Counted from the first letter of the stretch, positions 10,538 through 20,954 are shown. The stretch is DNA of 64,000 nucleotides from Desulfuromonadaceae bacterium (GCA_003246035.1 QKBP01000108.1:1-64000), one strand, 5' to 3'. Notes: generated by a model not told the origin, from the letters alone. Numbers and translations are program-made.

Positions 10538-11182
10538 ATGAAACTGATACTTCTTGGGCCTCCGGGGGCCGGAAAAGGGACCCAGGCCAAGCTTCTGGCC
10601 GAGCGCTTCAGTATCCCCCAGATCTCGACGGGGGATATTTTGCGCGCCGCCGTGCGTGAAGGAACTCCGCTCGGGATCAAGGCCAAGGAATACATGGATG
10701 GCGGCGCCCTGGTGCCGGACGAGGTCGTCGTGGGGATCGTGCGTGAGCGCCTGCGCGATGCCGACTGTGAAAATGGCTTTATTCTCGACGGGTTTCCCCG
10801 GACGGTGCCGCAGGCCGACGAACTGCAGAAGTCGCTCAAGGAGCTCGGGCGTGAGCTCGACGCGGTGATTTCCCTTGAGGTCGATACTGAGGCGCTCGTA
10901 GAGCGTCTGACCGGTCGCCGCACCTGTCGCTCGTGCACTCGTGGCTATCATGTCACGTTTGATCCTCCCCAGGCCGATGGCGTGTGCGCGTGTGGCGGAG
11001 AGTTGTATCAGCGCGACGATGACCAGGAGGCGACCATCCGTAACCGGCTGCAGGTCTACTCGGAACAGACCTCGCCGCTGATCGACTATTACAGCGAGCA
11101 CGGTCTGCTCTTCATGGTCGACGGCATGGCAGAAATCGACACGGTGCAGTCGGAGATCCTGAACATCCTTCAGGTCGCTTGA
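10538..11182 (+). CDS. adk: Adenylate kinase with an altered zinc lid
   Basis: 214 residues. Converts ATP + AMP to 2 ADP in the cytoplasm. The P-loop GPPGAGKGT spans residues 7-15, ILDGFPRT is at 82-89, and the long-form lid lies at about 122-160. Lid cysteines are C130, C133, C150 and C152; the usual zinc lid has a second CxxC, so here the second pair is one residue shorter (CxC). The ATG at 10538 is chosen over in-frame upstream sense codons that run back into secY. It is followed one base later by map. Confidence 0.96.
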   Translation: MKLILLGPPGAGKGTQAKLLAERFSIPQISTGDILRAAVREGTPLGIKAKEYMDGGALVPDEVVVGIVRERLRDADCENGFILDGFPRTVPQADELQKSLKELGRELDAVISLEVDTEALVERLTGRRTCRSCTRGYHVTFDPPQADGVCACGGELYQRDDDQEATIRNRLQVYSEQTSPLIDYYSEHGLLFMVDGMAEIDTVQSEILNILQVA

Positions 11183-11183
11183 G

Positions 11184-11930
11184 GTGATTGTCGTCAAGTC
11201 CGATCAAGAAATTGATCGGATGCGGATAGCCGGCCAGATGGTCGGAGAGATCCTTGCCCTGCTCAAGGAGCGGGTTGTTCCAGGGATCACAACTGCAGAG
11301 CTTGACGAGCTGGCGGAAAGAGAATGTCGCAAACGGAAGGCCAAGCCGGCCTTCAAGGGGTACGGCGGCTTTCCGTATACGATCTGCGCTTCACCGAATG
11401 AAAAGGTGGTGCACGGGTTCCCCGACAGGACGCCACTTCGGGACGGAGACATCCTGAGCGTCGATTTCGGGTTGATCATTGACGGTTTTTATGGTGATTC
11501 GGCGTTTACCGTGCCGGTCGGCGAGGTCGACGACGAGAAGTGCCGCCTGATGAAGGTAACCGAAGAGTCGCTGTATCTAGCGATCGAGGCGGCTCAGTCC
11601 GGTGGACGCATCTCGGATATCGGGGCGGCGGTTCAGCGTTATGTCGAGAAGGCCGGTTTCAGTGTGGTTCGCGAGTTCGTAGGCCACGGCATCGGTCGGG
11701 CGCTGCATGAATCACCGCAAATCCCCAACTTCGGAGTTCCCGGACAGGGGGCCAAGCTCAAGGAGGGGATGACGCTGGCGATCGAACCGATGATCAACGC
11801 CGGCGTACCCGGGGTTCGAATTCTTGGCGACGGCTGGACGGCCGTCACTGAAGACGGTCGCCCTTCAGCGCATTACGAGCATACAGTAGCCATCACCCGC
11901 AACGGACCGGAGATCCTTACCAAGATCTGA
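11184..11930 (+). CDS. map: Type I methionine aminopeptidase
   Basis: 248 residues, GTG start one base after adk. Removes initiator methionine from nascent proteins. The pita-bread metalloenzyme motifs are all present: VDFGLIIDGFYGDSAFT (the two metal Asp), EFVGHGIGRALHE (His), AIEPMINAG (Glu) and HYEHTVAI (Glu). The lack of an N-terminal zinc-finger extension makes it the plain bacterial type Ia form. Confidence 0.97.
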   Translation: MIVVKSDQEIDRMRIAGQMVGEILALLKERVVPGITTAELDELAERECRKRKAKPAFKGYGGFPYTICASPNEKVVHGFPDRTPLRDGDILSVDFGLIIDGFYGDSAFTVPVGEVDDEKCRLMKVTEESLYLAIEAAQSGGRISDIGAAVQRYVEKAGFSVVREFVGHGIGRALHESPQIPNFGVPGQGAKLKEGMTLAIEPMINAGVPGVRILGDGWTAVTEDGRPSAHYEHTVAITRNGPEILTKI

Positions 11931-11968
11931 CGGGGTTTCGGGGGGGGTAACCAGACGAGGATACGAAG

Positions 11969-12082
11969 ATGAAAGTAAGAGCTTCAGTCAAAAAGATGTG
12001 TGACAAGTGCAAGGTCATTCGACGCAAAGGGATCGTCCGGGTCATCTGTGAGAATCCCAAGCATAAACAGAGACAGGGTTAA
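11969..12082 (+). CDS. rpmJ: 50S ribosomal protein L36, zinc form
   Basis: 37 residues ([20 protein letters not shown] at the N-terminus). C11, C14, C27 and H32 are the zinc ligands of the C+ form. It lies 38 bases after map behind ACGAGGATACGAAG and 20 bases before rpsM, the usual start of the alpha operon. Confidence 0.97.
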   Translation: MKVRASVKKMCDKCKVIRRKGIVRVICENPKHKQRQG

Positions 12083-12102
12083 CGGGTTCAGGAGGACGGA
12101 CA

Positions 12103-12471
<369 letters not shown>

Positions 12472-12483
12472 GGCGGAGGAATC

Positions 12484-12879
12484 ATGGCAAAGCCTGGTAA
12501 GAAGACGGTCAGAAAGAGTCGTGAAAAGAAGAACGTCGTTAACGGCGTTGCTCATATTCAGGCGACATTCAACAACACCATCATTACCATCAGCGACATC
12601 AACGGTAATGTCATTTCGTGGTGCACCGCAGGGTCCAAGGGGTTCAAGGGCTCGCGCAAGAGCACCCCGTTCGCCGCACAGGTGGCTGCCGAAGATGCGG
12701 CCAACAAGGCGAAGGAGCATGGTCTGCGCAATGTCGAGGTATTGGTCAAGGGACCCGGTTCGGGTCGCGAGTCGGCGCTGCGCGCGCTGGCTGCGGCTGG
12801 CCTGAATGTCACCCTGATCAAGGACGTCACGCCGATCCCTCACAACGGCTGCCGTCCGCCCAAGCGTAGACGCGTTTAA
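12484..12879 (+). CDS. rpsK: 30S ribosomal protein S11
   Basis: 131 residues. [20 protein letters not shown] and the C-terminal [18 protein letters not shown] are S11 signatures. S11 forms the platform by the E site and the Shine-Dalgarno duplex. GGCGGAGGAATC precedes the ATG, 12 bases after rpsM. Confidence 0.98.
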   Translation: MAKPGKKTVRKSREKKNVVNGVAHIQATFNNTIITISDINGNVISWCTAGSKGFKGSRKSTPFAAQVAAEDAANKAKEHGLRNVEVLVKGPGSGRESALRALAAAGLNVTLIKDVTPIPHNGCRPPKRRRV

Positions 12880-12900
12880 CAAGGAAAAAGGAGGCTTACC

Positions 12901-13530
12901 TTGGCACGTTATACTGGTCCCGTCTGCCGCATGTGCAGAAGAGAGAACATGAAGCTGTTCCTCAAGGGCGATCGTTGCTTTACCGATAAGTGCGCCGTCG
13001 AGCGCCGTAATTATGCTCCCGGCCAGCATGGCCAGGGGCGCACCAAGGTTTCCGATTACGGGACCCAGCTGCGCGAAAAGCAGCGCCTCAAGCGCACCTA
13101 CGGGCTGCAGGAGAAGCAGTTCCGCTCCTACTTCCAGCGCGCCGACCGCATGAAAGGCGTCACCGGTGAAAACCTGCTGGTCCTCCTGGAGCGGCGTCTC
13201 GACAGCGTCGTGTACCGCCTCGGGTTCGGGGTGTCGCGTAACGAGGCCCGTCAGCTCGTGCGCCACTCGCACTTCACCGTCAACGGTCGCAAGGTCAATA
13301 TCCCGTCCTTCATCGTGCGCCCCGGCGATGTCGTCGAGCTCCGCGAGAAGAGCCGCAAGGTCGTGCGCATCAACGAAGCCCTCGAAGGCGCAGGTCGCCG
13401 CGGCGTCCCCTCCTGGCTCGAGCTCGATCGTGACGGCTACAAGGGAACCCTCAAGACCCTGCCGGTACGTGCGGAGATGACCACGCCTGAATTCCAGGAG
13501 CAACTGGTCGTCGAACTCTACTCGAAGTAA
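12901..13530 (+). CDS. rpsD: 30S ribosomal protein S4, zinc-finger form
   Basis: 209 residues, TTG start at 12901 behind AAGGAGGCTTACC. The N-terminus has C9, C12, C26 and C31, a zinc-knuckle form of S4. The S4 RNA-binding domain follows at about 99-160 ([20 protein letters not shown]). S4 is a primary 16S binder and, in E. coli, the repressor of the alpha operon. The standard alpha order S13-S11-S4-RpoA-L17 is kept. Confidence 0.97.
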   Translation: MARYTGPVCRMCRRENMKLFLKGDRCFTDKCAVERRNYAPGQHGQGRTKVSDYGTQLREKQRLKRTYGLQEKQFRSYFQRADRMKGVTGENLLVLLERRLDSVVYRLGFGVSRNEARQLVRHSHFTVNGRKVNIPSFIVRPGDVVELREKSRKVVRINEALEGAGRRGVPSWLELDRDGYKGTLKTLPVRAEMTTPEFQEQLVVELYSK

Positions 13531-13574
13531 TTCGGCGGTCTTTGTTAGGTAAACACCTATCCGGGAGGATATGA

Positions 13575-14594
13575 ATGTATAAAAACTGGCGAGACCTCAT
13601 CAAACCCAAGCGCCTGCAGGTCGAGTCCGACTCCCTGAGTGAAACGTACGGGAAGTTTTCGGCCGAACCCTTTGAACGTGGTTTCGGGACGACCATGGGC
13701 AACTCGTTGCGCCGTGTCCTGCTCTCCTCGTTGCAGGGAGCTGCGATCGTGTCGGTGCGCATCAAGGGGGTTTTGCATGAATTCTCGACGATTCCCGGCG
13801 TGACCGAGGACGTGACCGATATCATCCTCAACCTCAAGGGAGTGCGTCTCAAGCTCCACAGCCAGGACAGCCGGAACATCCGGATCGTCAAGAAGGGGGC
13901 CGGTCAGATTACGGCCGGGGATATCATTACCGACTCGAACGTCGAAATCCTCAACACCGAGCACCACATCGCCACCTGCGGCAAAGACGCGGACCTGGAG
14001 ATGGAGATGGTCGTCTCGATGGGTAAAGGTTACGTGGCTGCCGAGCGCAATCGTGACGAGAAGGCTCCCGTCGGCACGATCCCGATCGATGCGATCTTCA
14101 GCCCGATCAAGAAGGTCAACTTTGCGGTGACCAACGCCCGTGTCGGCCAGATCACCGATTATGACAAGCTCGCCCTCGAGGTCTTTACCGACGGCAGCGT
14201 CCGTCCCGACGACGCCGTGGCTTACGCCGCCAAAATTCTCAAGGAGCAGCTGCAGATCTTCATCAACTTCGATGAAGAGCAGGCCGAGCCTCCTGAGGCC
14301 GAAGTTGAGACCGAGACCCGCAAGATCAACGACAACCTCTACCGCAGCGTCGAGGAGCTCGAACTTTCGGTGCGCAGCGCCAACTGTCTCAAGAACGCCA
14401 ACATTCGCCTGATCGGCGACTTGGTGCAGAAAACCGAGGCAGAGATGCTCAAGACTCAGAACTTCGGGCGCAAGAGTCTTAACGAAATCAAGGACATTCT
14501 TGCCGATATGGGGCTTTCCCTCGGCATGAAACTGGATAATTTCCCCGATCCGGAATATCTCAAGATGATTGAGAAGAGCCGGGAAGAGGAATAA
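13575..14594 (+). CDS. rpoA: RNA polymerase alpha subunit
   Basis: 339 residues. The N-terminal assembly domain (about 1-232, with [20 protein letters not shown] at 36-55) nucleates beta and beta prime. A 20-residue acidic linker follows, then the C-terminal domain (about 255-320, [20 protein letters not shown]) that binds UP elements and activators. GGGAGGATATGA gives a good ribosome site. It lies 44 bases after rpsD and 43 before rplQ. Confidence 0.98.
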   Translation: MYKNWRDLIKPKRLQVESDSLSETYGKFSAEPFERGFGTTMGNSLRRVLLSSLQGAAIVSVRIKGVLHEFSTIPGVTEDVTDIILNLKGVRLKLHSQDSRNIRIVKKGAGQITAGDIITDSNVEILNTEHHIATCGKDADLEMEMVVSMGKGYVAAERNRDEKAPVGTIPIDAIFSPIKKVNFAVTNARVGQITDYDKLALEVFTDGSVRPDDAVAYAAKILKEQLQIFINFDEEQAEPPEAEVETETRKINDNLYRSVEELELSVRSANCLKNANIRLIGDLVQKTEAEMLKTQNFGRKSLNEIKDILADMGLSLGMKLDNFPDPEYLKMIEKSREEE

Positions 14595-14637
14595 GGCACG
14601 ACCGCAAGCGATTCAGCGCAAGAAAGGATAGTCAGCT

Positions 14638-15207
14638 ATGCGTCACAATAAAACCGGTCGTCGACTGGGTCGTAATACTCCTCACCGTAACGCGATGATG
14701 CGTAACATGGTGACCTCCCTGATCCAGCATGAGCGCATTACCACGACCGATGCCCGCGCCAAGGAACTGCGTAAAATTGCCGACAAGATGATTACTCTCG
14801 GCAAGCGCGGTGATTTGCATGCCCGTCGCCAGGCCCTGCAGGTGATCCAGGACAAGCAGGTTGTTGCCAAGCTGTTCGAGCGGGTTGCCCCCCGCTACAG
14901 CGAGCGTCCCGGCGGTTATACCCGCATCATCAAGGTGGCCAACCGTTCCGGTGACAACGCCGCGATGGCAGTCATCGAGTTGGTCGAGGAAGGGTTCACC
15001 GCCAAGCCGAAAAAGGCCAAGCCTGCCAAGCCCGCCAAGAAGGCTGCGAAGAAGGCAGAAGTAGCTCCGGAAGCCGCCGTCGAGGAAGCTCCTGAAGCCG
15101 CTGTCGAGGAAGCTCCCGAGGCTGCTATCGAGGAAGCTCCTGAAGCTGCTACCGAGGAAGCTCCTGAAGCTGCTGCCGAAGAGGCTGAGGAAGAGAAGAA
15201 GGACTGA
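14638..15207 (+). CDS. rplQ: 50S ribosomal protein L17 with acidic repeat tail
   Basis: 189 residues, about 70 longer than most bacterial L17. Residues 1-119 are ordinary L17 ([20 protein letters not shown] at the start). Then comes a Lys/Ala/Pro linker (122-141) and five tandem 8-residue units of the form APEAAxEE, ending AEEEKKD. The tail is strongly acidic, opposite in charge to the rRNA-binding core. The same octad is encoded by 24-base tandem repeats at 15064-15183. It is the last gene of the alpha operon, followed by a terminator 33 bases on. Confidence 0.97.
   Translation: MRHNKTGRRLGRNTPHRNAMMRNMVTSLIQHERITTTDARAKELRKIADKMITLGKRGDLHARRQALQVIQDKQVVAKLFERVAPRYSERPGGYTRIIKVANRSGDNAAMAVIELVEEGFTAKPKKAKPAKPAKKAAKKAEVAPEAAVEEAPEAAVEEAPEAAIEEAPEAATEEAPEAAAEEAEEEKKD
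15064..15183 (+). repeat. Five 24-bp tandem units inside rplQ
   Basis: Five in-frame units at 15064, 15088, 15112, 15136 and 15160 each encode APEAAxEE, where x is V, V, I, T, A in order. Third positions vary (gcc/gct, cct/ccc/ccg), so the copies are not all recent. Such an array can change copy number by slippage without breaking the frame. Confidence 0.9.
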
Positions 15208-15239
15208 TCGAAGCGACAGAACTGAATGGTCAAGGTAAA

Positions 15240-15267
15240 GGCGGAGCGTTAGGCTCCGCCTTTTTTT
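15240..15267 (+). terminator. Intrinsic terminator of the ribosomal superoperon
   Basis: Perfect 8-bp stem GGCGGAGC / GCTCCGCC with a 5-base loop (15248-15252) and seven T residues after it. It closes the + strand operon 33 bases after rplQ. On the - strand the same hairpin holds the last codons and the TAA of the MscS-family gene, but there the hairpin is followed by only three T residues, so it is a weaker terminator in that direction. Confidence 0.9.
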
Positions 15268-17678
15268 GTGCGTGATTTCGGTGCCGCGGCTTTGTCCGGG
15301 GAGAGACGCTTGATCAGGTCGGCCTCGATGGAGCGCACATGCAGATCGCGTTGCGGGAAGGGGATTTCGATTCCCGCTTTGCCGAGCCCCTTCTCGATGG
15401 CCTGGAAGATTTCGCTCTTGACGCGTAGCCGTTCCTTGATGTCGGCGATCCAGACGCGCAGCTCAAAGTTGAGGGAGGAGTCCCCGAAGCCTGTGAAGAT
15501 TGCCGAGGGACCCGGGTCTTCGAGCGACAAGGGGTGGGCATCGGCGGCATCGTGGAGGATCTCAAGAACCTTGCCGATGTCCGATCCGTAAGCGACACCG
15601 ACAGGGTGAACGATGCGTGCCATCGCGGTCGATAGAGTCCAGTTGGTGACCTTTTCGCTGATAAGCAGCGAGTTGGGGACGATGATTTCGGAGTTGTCGA
15701 GGGTCTCCACGACGGTCGAGCGCAGACCGATCCGTTTGACCGTCCCCCACTCGTTTTCAATCACGATCGTATCCCCGGCCTTGATCGGTCGCTCGAACAG
15801 CAGGATGATGCCGCTGACGAAATTGTTGACGATGTTCTGCAGGCCGAAGCCGATCCCGATCCCGAAGGCCCCACCGAGAAGAGCAAAGACCCGGGGGTCG
15901 ACTCCGGCGGTCGTCAGGGCGACCAAGACCCCGATAGTGAGCAGCGAATAATGCACCAGTTTGCGCACAGCATCGCGCACGCCCCGGTCGTATCGTCGTG
16001 ATCTCAGGACGCTGACGTCCAGCAGGCTGCGAACCAGCCATGAAAGCTGGAAGGTCAGCAGCATCACCAGGCCTGCCCAGACGAACATTCCGATCTGGAG
16101 GTCGGTGTCCCCGATCGTGAATCCGTAGGCCGCGATGATCGCACGTGCCTCACCCGGCGAATCGAACACTCCCCAGACGACGGACAGGTAGAGACCCCCT
16201 TCGATGAGGACGCCAATCAGGGTCAGAAGCTTGAGCCGCTGGGCCAATGAGCTTCCGTGTTTGCTGAAAAATCGTATGTTCTGGAGGGTGTCGCTGGCGA
16301 TTATGAAGTCGATGGCGCCGCGCAGCAGGTGCAAGGTCATCAACAGCAGCAGCAGGGTGAAGGTCGTATTGGTGACAATGTCGGAGACCCAGAAGGCCAG
16401 GGTTGTGTAGCCGGTGAGCTGGGCGACGGCGGCCGCGCAGAAGAGCGCTGCCGCAAGGTACAGGGTCGTCGGAAGCAGGGGGGTCGACGCGTCTCGGCGT
16501 CCCTCGTCCCGAGCCGTGCGGAGAAGTAAGAAGGTGAGAAAGAGAGTGGCGCCGAGCATGTAGAGGCGCTGCAAGGTGATCGGGACGTAAAGGGCCTCGA
16601 GCAACCGTCTGCCGACAACCACGCCGATCAGTACGTAGAGGGGGCGACGGGCGTTGATCTGGTGCAGCAGCCCCTTCAGCAGGAAGGCTGCCGAAACGAT
16701 GGTCACGGTTTTCAGGACCAGGTTGATCAGGCTCGGGGGCTGCTGGTAGAAGAGCCCGCTGGCCACGAAGGTGACGAAGAGAGCGGTGGCGACGGGGTGC
16801 GAGGCCAGGAACTGCCACTCGGGGGCGACGGCGTCTCGGCTGTAGAGACGAACCAGCACCAAGATCGTGGCGAACACCAGCAACTGCACCAGGATAACTG
16901 TAGCATGCTGGGGATAAAACCCCGGACGGTTCAAGGAGCTGTTGCTCAAGCCCTGGCGCAGGGTGTTGAGCAGCTCCCGGTTGTACTGACGCCAGTAGCG
17001 CCCGGAGAAAAGTGCCGGCGCAGATTTTTTAAACACGTCCCGGCGCAGGCTCTCGAGATTCAGGTCGATGGTCCTGCTCACGTCGTTGGCGGCCTCCAGA
17101 AGCGCGGAGATTTCCTGCTGCAGCGCGACGTTGAGAGCCTGGCGTCGGTCCAGGGAGGCGAGCATCCCTTGGATGGTCTTGCCCGCCTCGTCGAAGGCAT
17201 TGCGGGTCGCCGTGGTCACCTGTCCGGCAAGCTTGTCCTGCCAGTCCGACCAGTAGGTCTGCTTGTCGAGCCAATCCTGGCGGAGGGTGTCTAGGGAGGC
17301 GGCCTCGGCCGAGATCTCTTCGAGGGATTTCTCCAACCCCAGGCGTTGCTCGTCCAACTGCTGGCGGGTGTCCAGTAGTCGTTCAATCGGCCAATCCTGG
17401 GGGTCACCCAGCTCGCCGACCTTGGCGAGCAGGTCGGTTTGGCGCTCGGTGAGGTCTGCAATCGTCTCTCTGATCGTCTGGGTGTCGGCTCCGGATTCTA
17501 TCTCGGCTAGCCGTGATGAGGCTTCCTCGAGAAGGCGGGTTTTGGCCGGGACGACCTCGGAAAGGCCGGGATAGGTCACTTCCTGGCCGGCGTCGGGGTT
17601 CGCCGGGGTCTCTTGCTGGCCGAGTACGGTGGAGGCCATCGCGAGCAGCAGGAGGATGGTCAGCAGGGTACGATGCAT
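15249..17678 (-). CDS. Large MscS-family mechanosensitive channel (MscK/MscM-like)
   Basis: 809 residues from the ATG at 17678, which has GGAG nine bases upstream; an ATG at 17693 would add five residues. A signal peptide (1-20, LLTILLLLAMASTVLG) is followed by a periplasmic coiled-coil domain (about 25-225), then many membrane helices, and the MscS core near 580-790. The pore-helix stretch GGAFGIGIGFGLQNIVNNFV and the beta-domain RPIKAGDTIVIENEWGTVKR are clear. Expected role: release of solutes on hypo-osmotic shock. The gene faces trpE across a 142-base divergent region and converges on the ribosomal operon. Confidence 0.9.
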   Translation of the reverse strand: MHRTLLTILLLLAMASTVLGQQETPANPDAGQEVTYPGLSEVVPAKTRLLEEASSRLAEIESGADTQTIRETIADLTERQTDLLAKVGELGDPQDWPIERLLDTRQQLDEQRLGLEKSLEEISAEAASLDTLRQDWLDKQTYWSDWQDKLAGQVTTATRNAFDEAGKTIQGMLASLDRRQALNVALQQEISALLEAANDVSRTIDLNLESLRRDVFKKSAPALFSGRYWRQYNRELLNTLRQGLSNSSLNRPGFYPQHATVILVQLLVFATILVLVRLYSRDAVAPEWQFLASHPVATALFVTFVASGLFYQQPPSLINLVLKTVTIVSAAFLLKGLLHQINARRPLYVLIGVVVGRRLLEALYVPITLQRLYMLGATLFLTFLLLRTARDEGRRDASTPLLPTTLYLAAALFCAAAVAQLTGYTTLAFWVSDIVTNTTFTLLLLLMTLHLLRGAIDFIIASDTLQNIRFFSKHGSSLAQRLKLLTLIGVLIEGGLYLSVVWGVFDSPGEARAIIAAYGFTIGDTDLQIGMFVWAGLVMLLTFQLSWLVRSLLDVSVLRSRRYDRGVRDAVRKLVHYSLLTIGVLVALTTAGVDPRVFALLGGAFGIGIGFGLQNIVNNFVSGIILLFERPIKAGDTIVIENEWGTVKRIGLRSTVVETLDNSEIIVPNSLLISEKVTNWTLSTAMARIVHPVGVAYGSDIGKVLEILHDAADAHPLSLEDPGPSAIFTGFGDSSLNFELRVWIADIKERLRVKSEIFQAIEKGLGKAGIEIPFPQRDLHVRSIEADLIKRLSPDKAAAPKSRTKKGGA

Positions 17679-17729
17679 GTCGGTCGGCTCCATGGCGGGT
17701 GGGGGCTGAAGTTCGTGACAGCTGCACAA

Positions 17730-17738
17730 AGCATAGCA
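17730..17738 (-). promoter_or_regulatory. Possible extended -10 promoter for the MscS-family gene
   Basis: On the - strand the sequence TGCTATGCT is a TGn-extended -10 box (TATGCT). No good -35 is seen 17 bases upstream. Transcription would start near 17723, giving a leader of about 45 bases. Confidence 0.3.
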
Positions 17739-17779
17739 GGTTTTGTAGTGAAATCCGCTTCTTGTCGGCCTCGCGCGGC

Positions 17780-17809
17780 TTGACGGTTTTGCGTGAAACA
17801 TGCTAGTTT
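17780..17809 (+). promoter_or_regulatory. trpE promoter
   Basis: TTGACG (17780-17785), 18-base spacer, then TAGTTT (17804-17809) preceded by TGC, an extended -10. Start of transcription would be near 17816, only about 20 bases before the trpE ATG, so there is no room for a leader peptide, T-box or other attenuator. Confidence 0.6.
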
Positions 17810-17812
17810 GAC
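17793..17812. promoter_or_regulatory. Imperfect palindrome over the trpE -10 box, candidate operator
   Basis: GTGAAAC (17793-17799) and GTTTGAC (17806-17812) are inverted repeats with 6 of 7 positions matching around ATGCTA. It covers the whole -10 element, the usual position of a repressor operator. It contains CTAGTT, a fragment found in the E. coli TrpR operator, but the rest does not match, so the regulator is unknown. Confidence 0.4.
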
Positions 17813-17835
17813 CCACTTCATCACACGGACATCCC

Positions 17836-19317
17836 ATGTATTTTCCGAACCAGAACGACTTTTTTGCCCGCGCCCGGCGAGGCAACCTGATCCCCGTCTA
17901 TCGCGAAGTGCTGGCCGACATGGAGACCCCGGTTTCGGCCTTCCGCAAGATTGATGACGGGCGCAGTGCTTTTCTGCTCGAGAGTATCGAGGGCGGGGAG
18001 AAGTGGGCGCGCTATTCTTTCCTTGGCGTCGGCAGCGGCCGCGTGTTCCGATCGCGGGGGAACTATTTCGAGGTGCTCGAGAACGGCGAGGTGGTGCGCA
18101 GCGGTGAATCCGTCGACCCGATCGCCGAGCTGAAAGCCTTCCTGGCCCCCTATTACCCGGTCGAAGATCCGGACCTGCCGCGTTTTTTCGGCGGTGCCGT
18201 CGGATATCTCGGCTACGACATGGTCCGTTTTGTCGAGGAGCTTCCGGCCGACAACCCGGCCGAAATCGGGGTCTGGGACTGCTGCTTCCTGATTACCGAG
18301 AACCTCTTGATCTTTGACAACACCCGCCAGAAGATCAAGGTGGTGAGCAATGTCCACCTCGGGGACTTCGACGATCCGGGGCGCGCCTACCGCGAGGCGG
18401 TCGAGTCGATCGATGCCATGGTCGAGAAGCTCCGCTCTCCTCTTCCCCGCCGCTCTCCCCGGGAGGCCGAGGGCCCCGCGGCCGAGCTGGTGTCCAACTT
18501 CCGCCGTGAGGCCTTTGAGGATGCGGTGCGGGCCTGCAAGGAATACGTGCGCGCCGGCGATGTGTTCCAGGTGGTCCTTTCGCAGCGGTTTTCGGGCGAG
18601 TTGAACGCCGACCCCTTCGACGTTTACCGGGCCCTGCGTACGATCAACCCTTCCCCCTACATGTACTACCTGCAGTTCGGCGAGACCCGGGTGATCGGCG
18701 CCTCCCCCGAAGTGCTGGTGCGCAAGGAAGGAGAGCGGGTCGAGGTGCGCCCGATCGCCGGCACCCGACCTCGGGGCGCGACGCCCGAAGAGGACCGGCA
18801 CCTCGAAGAGGAGCTGCTCGCCGACCCGAAGGAATGCGCCGAGCACATCATGCTGGTCGATCTGGGGCGCAACGACCTGGGGCGCGTGTGCCGCACCGGT
18901 ACCGTGGAAGTCAGCGAGCTGATGGTAGTGGAGCGCTACAGCCACGTAATGCATATCGTCTCCAACGTACGCGGAGAGCTGGCGGAAAAGTGCGACGCTT
19001 TGGACGTGTTCCGTGCAGCGTTTCCCGCCGGCACCCTGAGCGGCTCTCCGAAGATCCGGGCTATGGAGATCATCGAGGAACTCGAGCCGTGCCGACGTGA
19101 AATCTACGGTGGTGCGGTCGGCTACCTCTCCTTTACCGGCAACATGGATATGGCGATCGCCATTCGCACGCTGGTCGTCCACGAGGGAAAGGTCTACCTC
19201 CAGGCCGGAGCCGGGATTGTCGCCGATTCGGTTCCGGAGATGGAATACGAGGAGACGGTCAACAAGGCAATGAGCGTCAAGGTGGCCATCGAGATGGCCC
19301 AGCAAGGACTCGACTGA
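17836..19317 (+). CDS. trpE: Anthranilate synthase component I
   Basis: 493 residues. Makes anthranilate from chorismate with ammonia from TrpG, the first committed step to tryptophan. LLES at residues 47-50 is the tryptophan feedback-binding motif. The chorismate-binding domain (about 210-490) has [26 protein letters not shown] and GRNDLGRV. The ribosome site is weak (only GGA seven bases before the ATG). It heads the trp cluster, and the next gene starts one base after its stop. Confidence 0.97.
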   Translation: MYFPNQNDFFARARRGNLIPVYREVLADMETPVSAFRKIDDGRSAFLLESIEGGEKWARYSFLGVGSGRVFRSRGNYFEVLENGEVVRSGESVDPIAELKAFLAPYYPVEDPDLPRFFGGAVGYLGYDMVRFVEELPADNPAEIGVWDCCFLITENLLIFDNTRQKIKVVSNVHLGDFDDPGRAYREAVESIDAMVEKLRSPLPRRSPREAEGPAAELVSNFRREAFEDAVRACKEYVRAGDVFQVVLSQRFSGELNADPFDVYRALRTINPSPYMYYLQFGETRVIGASPEVLVRKEGERVEVRPIAGTRPRGATPEEDRHLEEELLADPKECAEHIMLVDLGRNDLGRVCRTGTVEVSELMVVERYSHVMHIVSNVRGELAEKCDALDVFRAAFPAGTLSGSPKIRAMEIIEELEPCRREIYGGAVGYLSFTGNMDMAIAIRTLVVHEGKVYLQAGAGIVADSVPEMEYEETVNKAMSVKVAIEMAQQGLD

Positions 19318-19318
19318 C

Positions 19319-19885
19319 ATGCTGCTGATGATCGACAACTACGATTCCTTCACCTACAACCTCGTCCAGTACCTGCGCGAACTGGGGGAGGAGGTGGTCG
19401 TGGTCCGTAACGACAAGATCTCCCTCGAGGAGATCGCGCGCAAGGCGCCGCGGCGAATCGTGATCTCTCCCGGCCCGTGTACGCCCGACGAGGCAGGGAT
19501 CTCTCTCGATCTGATCCGCGAGTTCGCGGGCAAGATCCCCCTCTTCGGGGTCTGCCTCGGTCACCAGGCAATCGGCCAGGCCTTTGGCGGCAAGGTGATC
19601 CGGGCCGGCCGGTTGATGCACGGCAAGACCAGCCCGGTGCAGCACAACGACCGCGGCCTGTTCAAGGGGCTTTCCAATCCCTTTACGGCGACCCGCTACC
19701 ACAGCCTGATGGTCGAACGCGAAAGTCTCCCGGACTGCCTCGAGGTTACGGCCTGGACCGTAGAAGGGGAGATCATGGGGCTCGACCACCGCGACCTGCC
19801 GGTGTGGGGCGTGCAGTTCCATCCCGAGTCGATCCTGACGGTCGAGGGGAAGGCGCTGCTGAAGAATTTTCTCGAGATGAGCTAG
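19319..19885 (+). CDS. trpG: Anthranilate synthase component II (glutamine amidotransferase)
   Basis: 188 residues, class-I glutamine amidotransferase domain only, not fused to TrpD. The catalytic triad is C79 (FGVCLGHQ), H168 and E170 (VQFHPES). It supplies ammonia to TrpE. It may also serve as PabA in folate synthesis, because no separate pabA is in the window; that is only a possibility. One base separates it from trpE and it lies 10 bases before trpD. Confidence 0.96.
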   Translation: MLLMIDNYDSFTYNLVQYLRELGEEVVVVRNDKISLEEIARKAPRRIVISPGPCTPDEAGISLDLIREFAGKIPLFGVCLGHQAIGQAFGGKVIRAGRLMHGKTSPVQHNDRGLFKGLSNPFTATRYHSLMVERESLPDCLEVTAWTVEGEIMGLDHRDLPVWGVQFHPESILTVEGKALLKNFLEMS

Positions 19886-19895
19886 GGGGAGGGTG

Positions 19896-20948
19896 ATGAT
19901 CAAGGAAGCCATTGCACGTGTCGTCGAAGGAGAAAACCTCGCCGAAGGCGAAATGGTCGAGGTGATGGACGAGGTCATGCGCGGCGAGGCGACCCCGGCC
20001 CAGATCGGAGCGTTCATCACCGCGCTGCGGATCAAGGGTGAGACCATCCCCGAGATCACGGGTGCGGCCAAGGTGATGCGCGCCCACGCCACACCGATCC
20101 GCGTCGGCAAGGTGCTCGACATCGACCGCGAGGACATCAACGAGGACCGCGAAACCATCCTCGACACCTGCGGAACAGGCGGAAGCGGCACCAAGAGTTT
20201 CAACATCTCCACGACGGTCGCGTTCGTGGTGTCCGCCTGCGGGGTCAAGGTTGCAAAACACGGCAACCGCAGCATCTCGTCGGCCTGCGGCAGCGCCGAT
20301 GTGCTCGAAGCGTTGGGGGTCAATCTCGACGTTACCCCCGAGGTCGTCGGCGAATGTATCGATTCGATCGGCGTCGGGTTCCTCTTCGCGCCGGCCCTGC
20401 ATGGTGCGATGAAGCACGCCATCGGCCCGCGGCGCGAGATCGGCATCCGCACGCTCTTCAACATCCTCGGCCCGCTCACCAACCCCGCGGGGGCCGACCG
20501 CCAGGTTCTCGGCGTGTACCGCCAGGAGTTGGTCGAGCCGCTTGCCCGGGTCCTGCAGAATCTCGGCTGCGGGCGGGGTTACGTGGTCCACGGCAGTGAC
20601 GGAATGGACGAGTTGACCCTCACCGGCCCGACCTCCGTCGCGGAGATCGACGGCGAAGAGATCACCTGTTACGAAATCACCCCGGAGCAGTTCGGCTTCC
20701 AGCGCTGCGCGCTTTCCGAACTTCAGGGAGGGGACGCCGCGGCCAACGCGACGATCGTGCGGAATATTCTCGCCGGAGAGCCGGGACCGAAGCGCGACAT
20801 CGTGCTGCTCAACAGCGCCTTTGCGCTGGCTGCCGCGGGGGTTGTCCCTACGCCGGAAGCCGGGCTTGCCAAGGCCTCCGGGGTCATCGACTCCGGGGCC
20901 GCGCGCCAGAAACTCGAGGCGCTGGTCGCCCAGACCAGCCGGGCGTGA
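19896..20948 (+). CDS. trpD: Anthranilate phosphoribosyltransferase
   Basis: 350 residues from the ATG at 19896; a GTG directly before it would add one residue. Transfers phosphoribosyl from PRPP to anthranilate. The glycine-rich PRPP motif [20 protein letters not shown] is near residues 88-107, and [20 protein letters not shown] follows. A stretch of G residues with AGGGGGAGGG provides the ribosome site. Confidence 0.96.
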   Translation: MIKEAIARVVEGENLAEGEMVEVMDEVMRGEATPAQIGAFITALRIKGETIPEITGAAKVMRAHATPIRVGKVLDIDREDINEDRETILDTCGTGGSGTKSFNISTTVAFVVSACGVKVAKHGNRSISSACGSADVLEALGVNLDVTPEVVGECIDSIGVGFLFAPALHGAMKHAIGPRREIGIRTLFNILGPLTNPAGADRQVLGVYRQELVEPLARVLQNLGCGRGYVVHGSDGMDELTLTGPTSVAEIDGEEITCYEITPEQFGFQRCALSELQGGDAAANATIVRNILAGEPGPKRDIVLLNSAFALAAAGVVPTPEAGLAKASGVIDSGAARQKLEALVAQTSRA

Positions 20949-20954
20949 GGACTC

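Noticed and set aside
17810..17835. Attenuator or T-box before trpE
   Set aside because: Only about 20 bases lie between the predicted start and the ATG.
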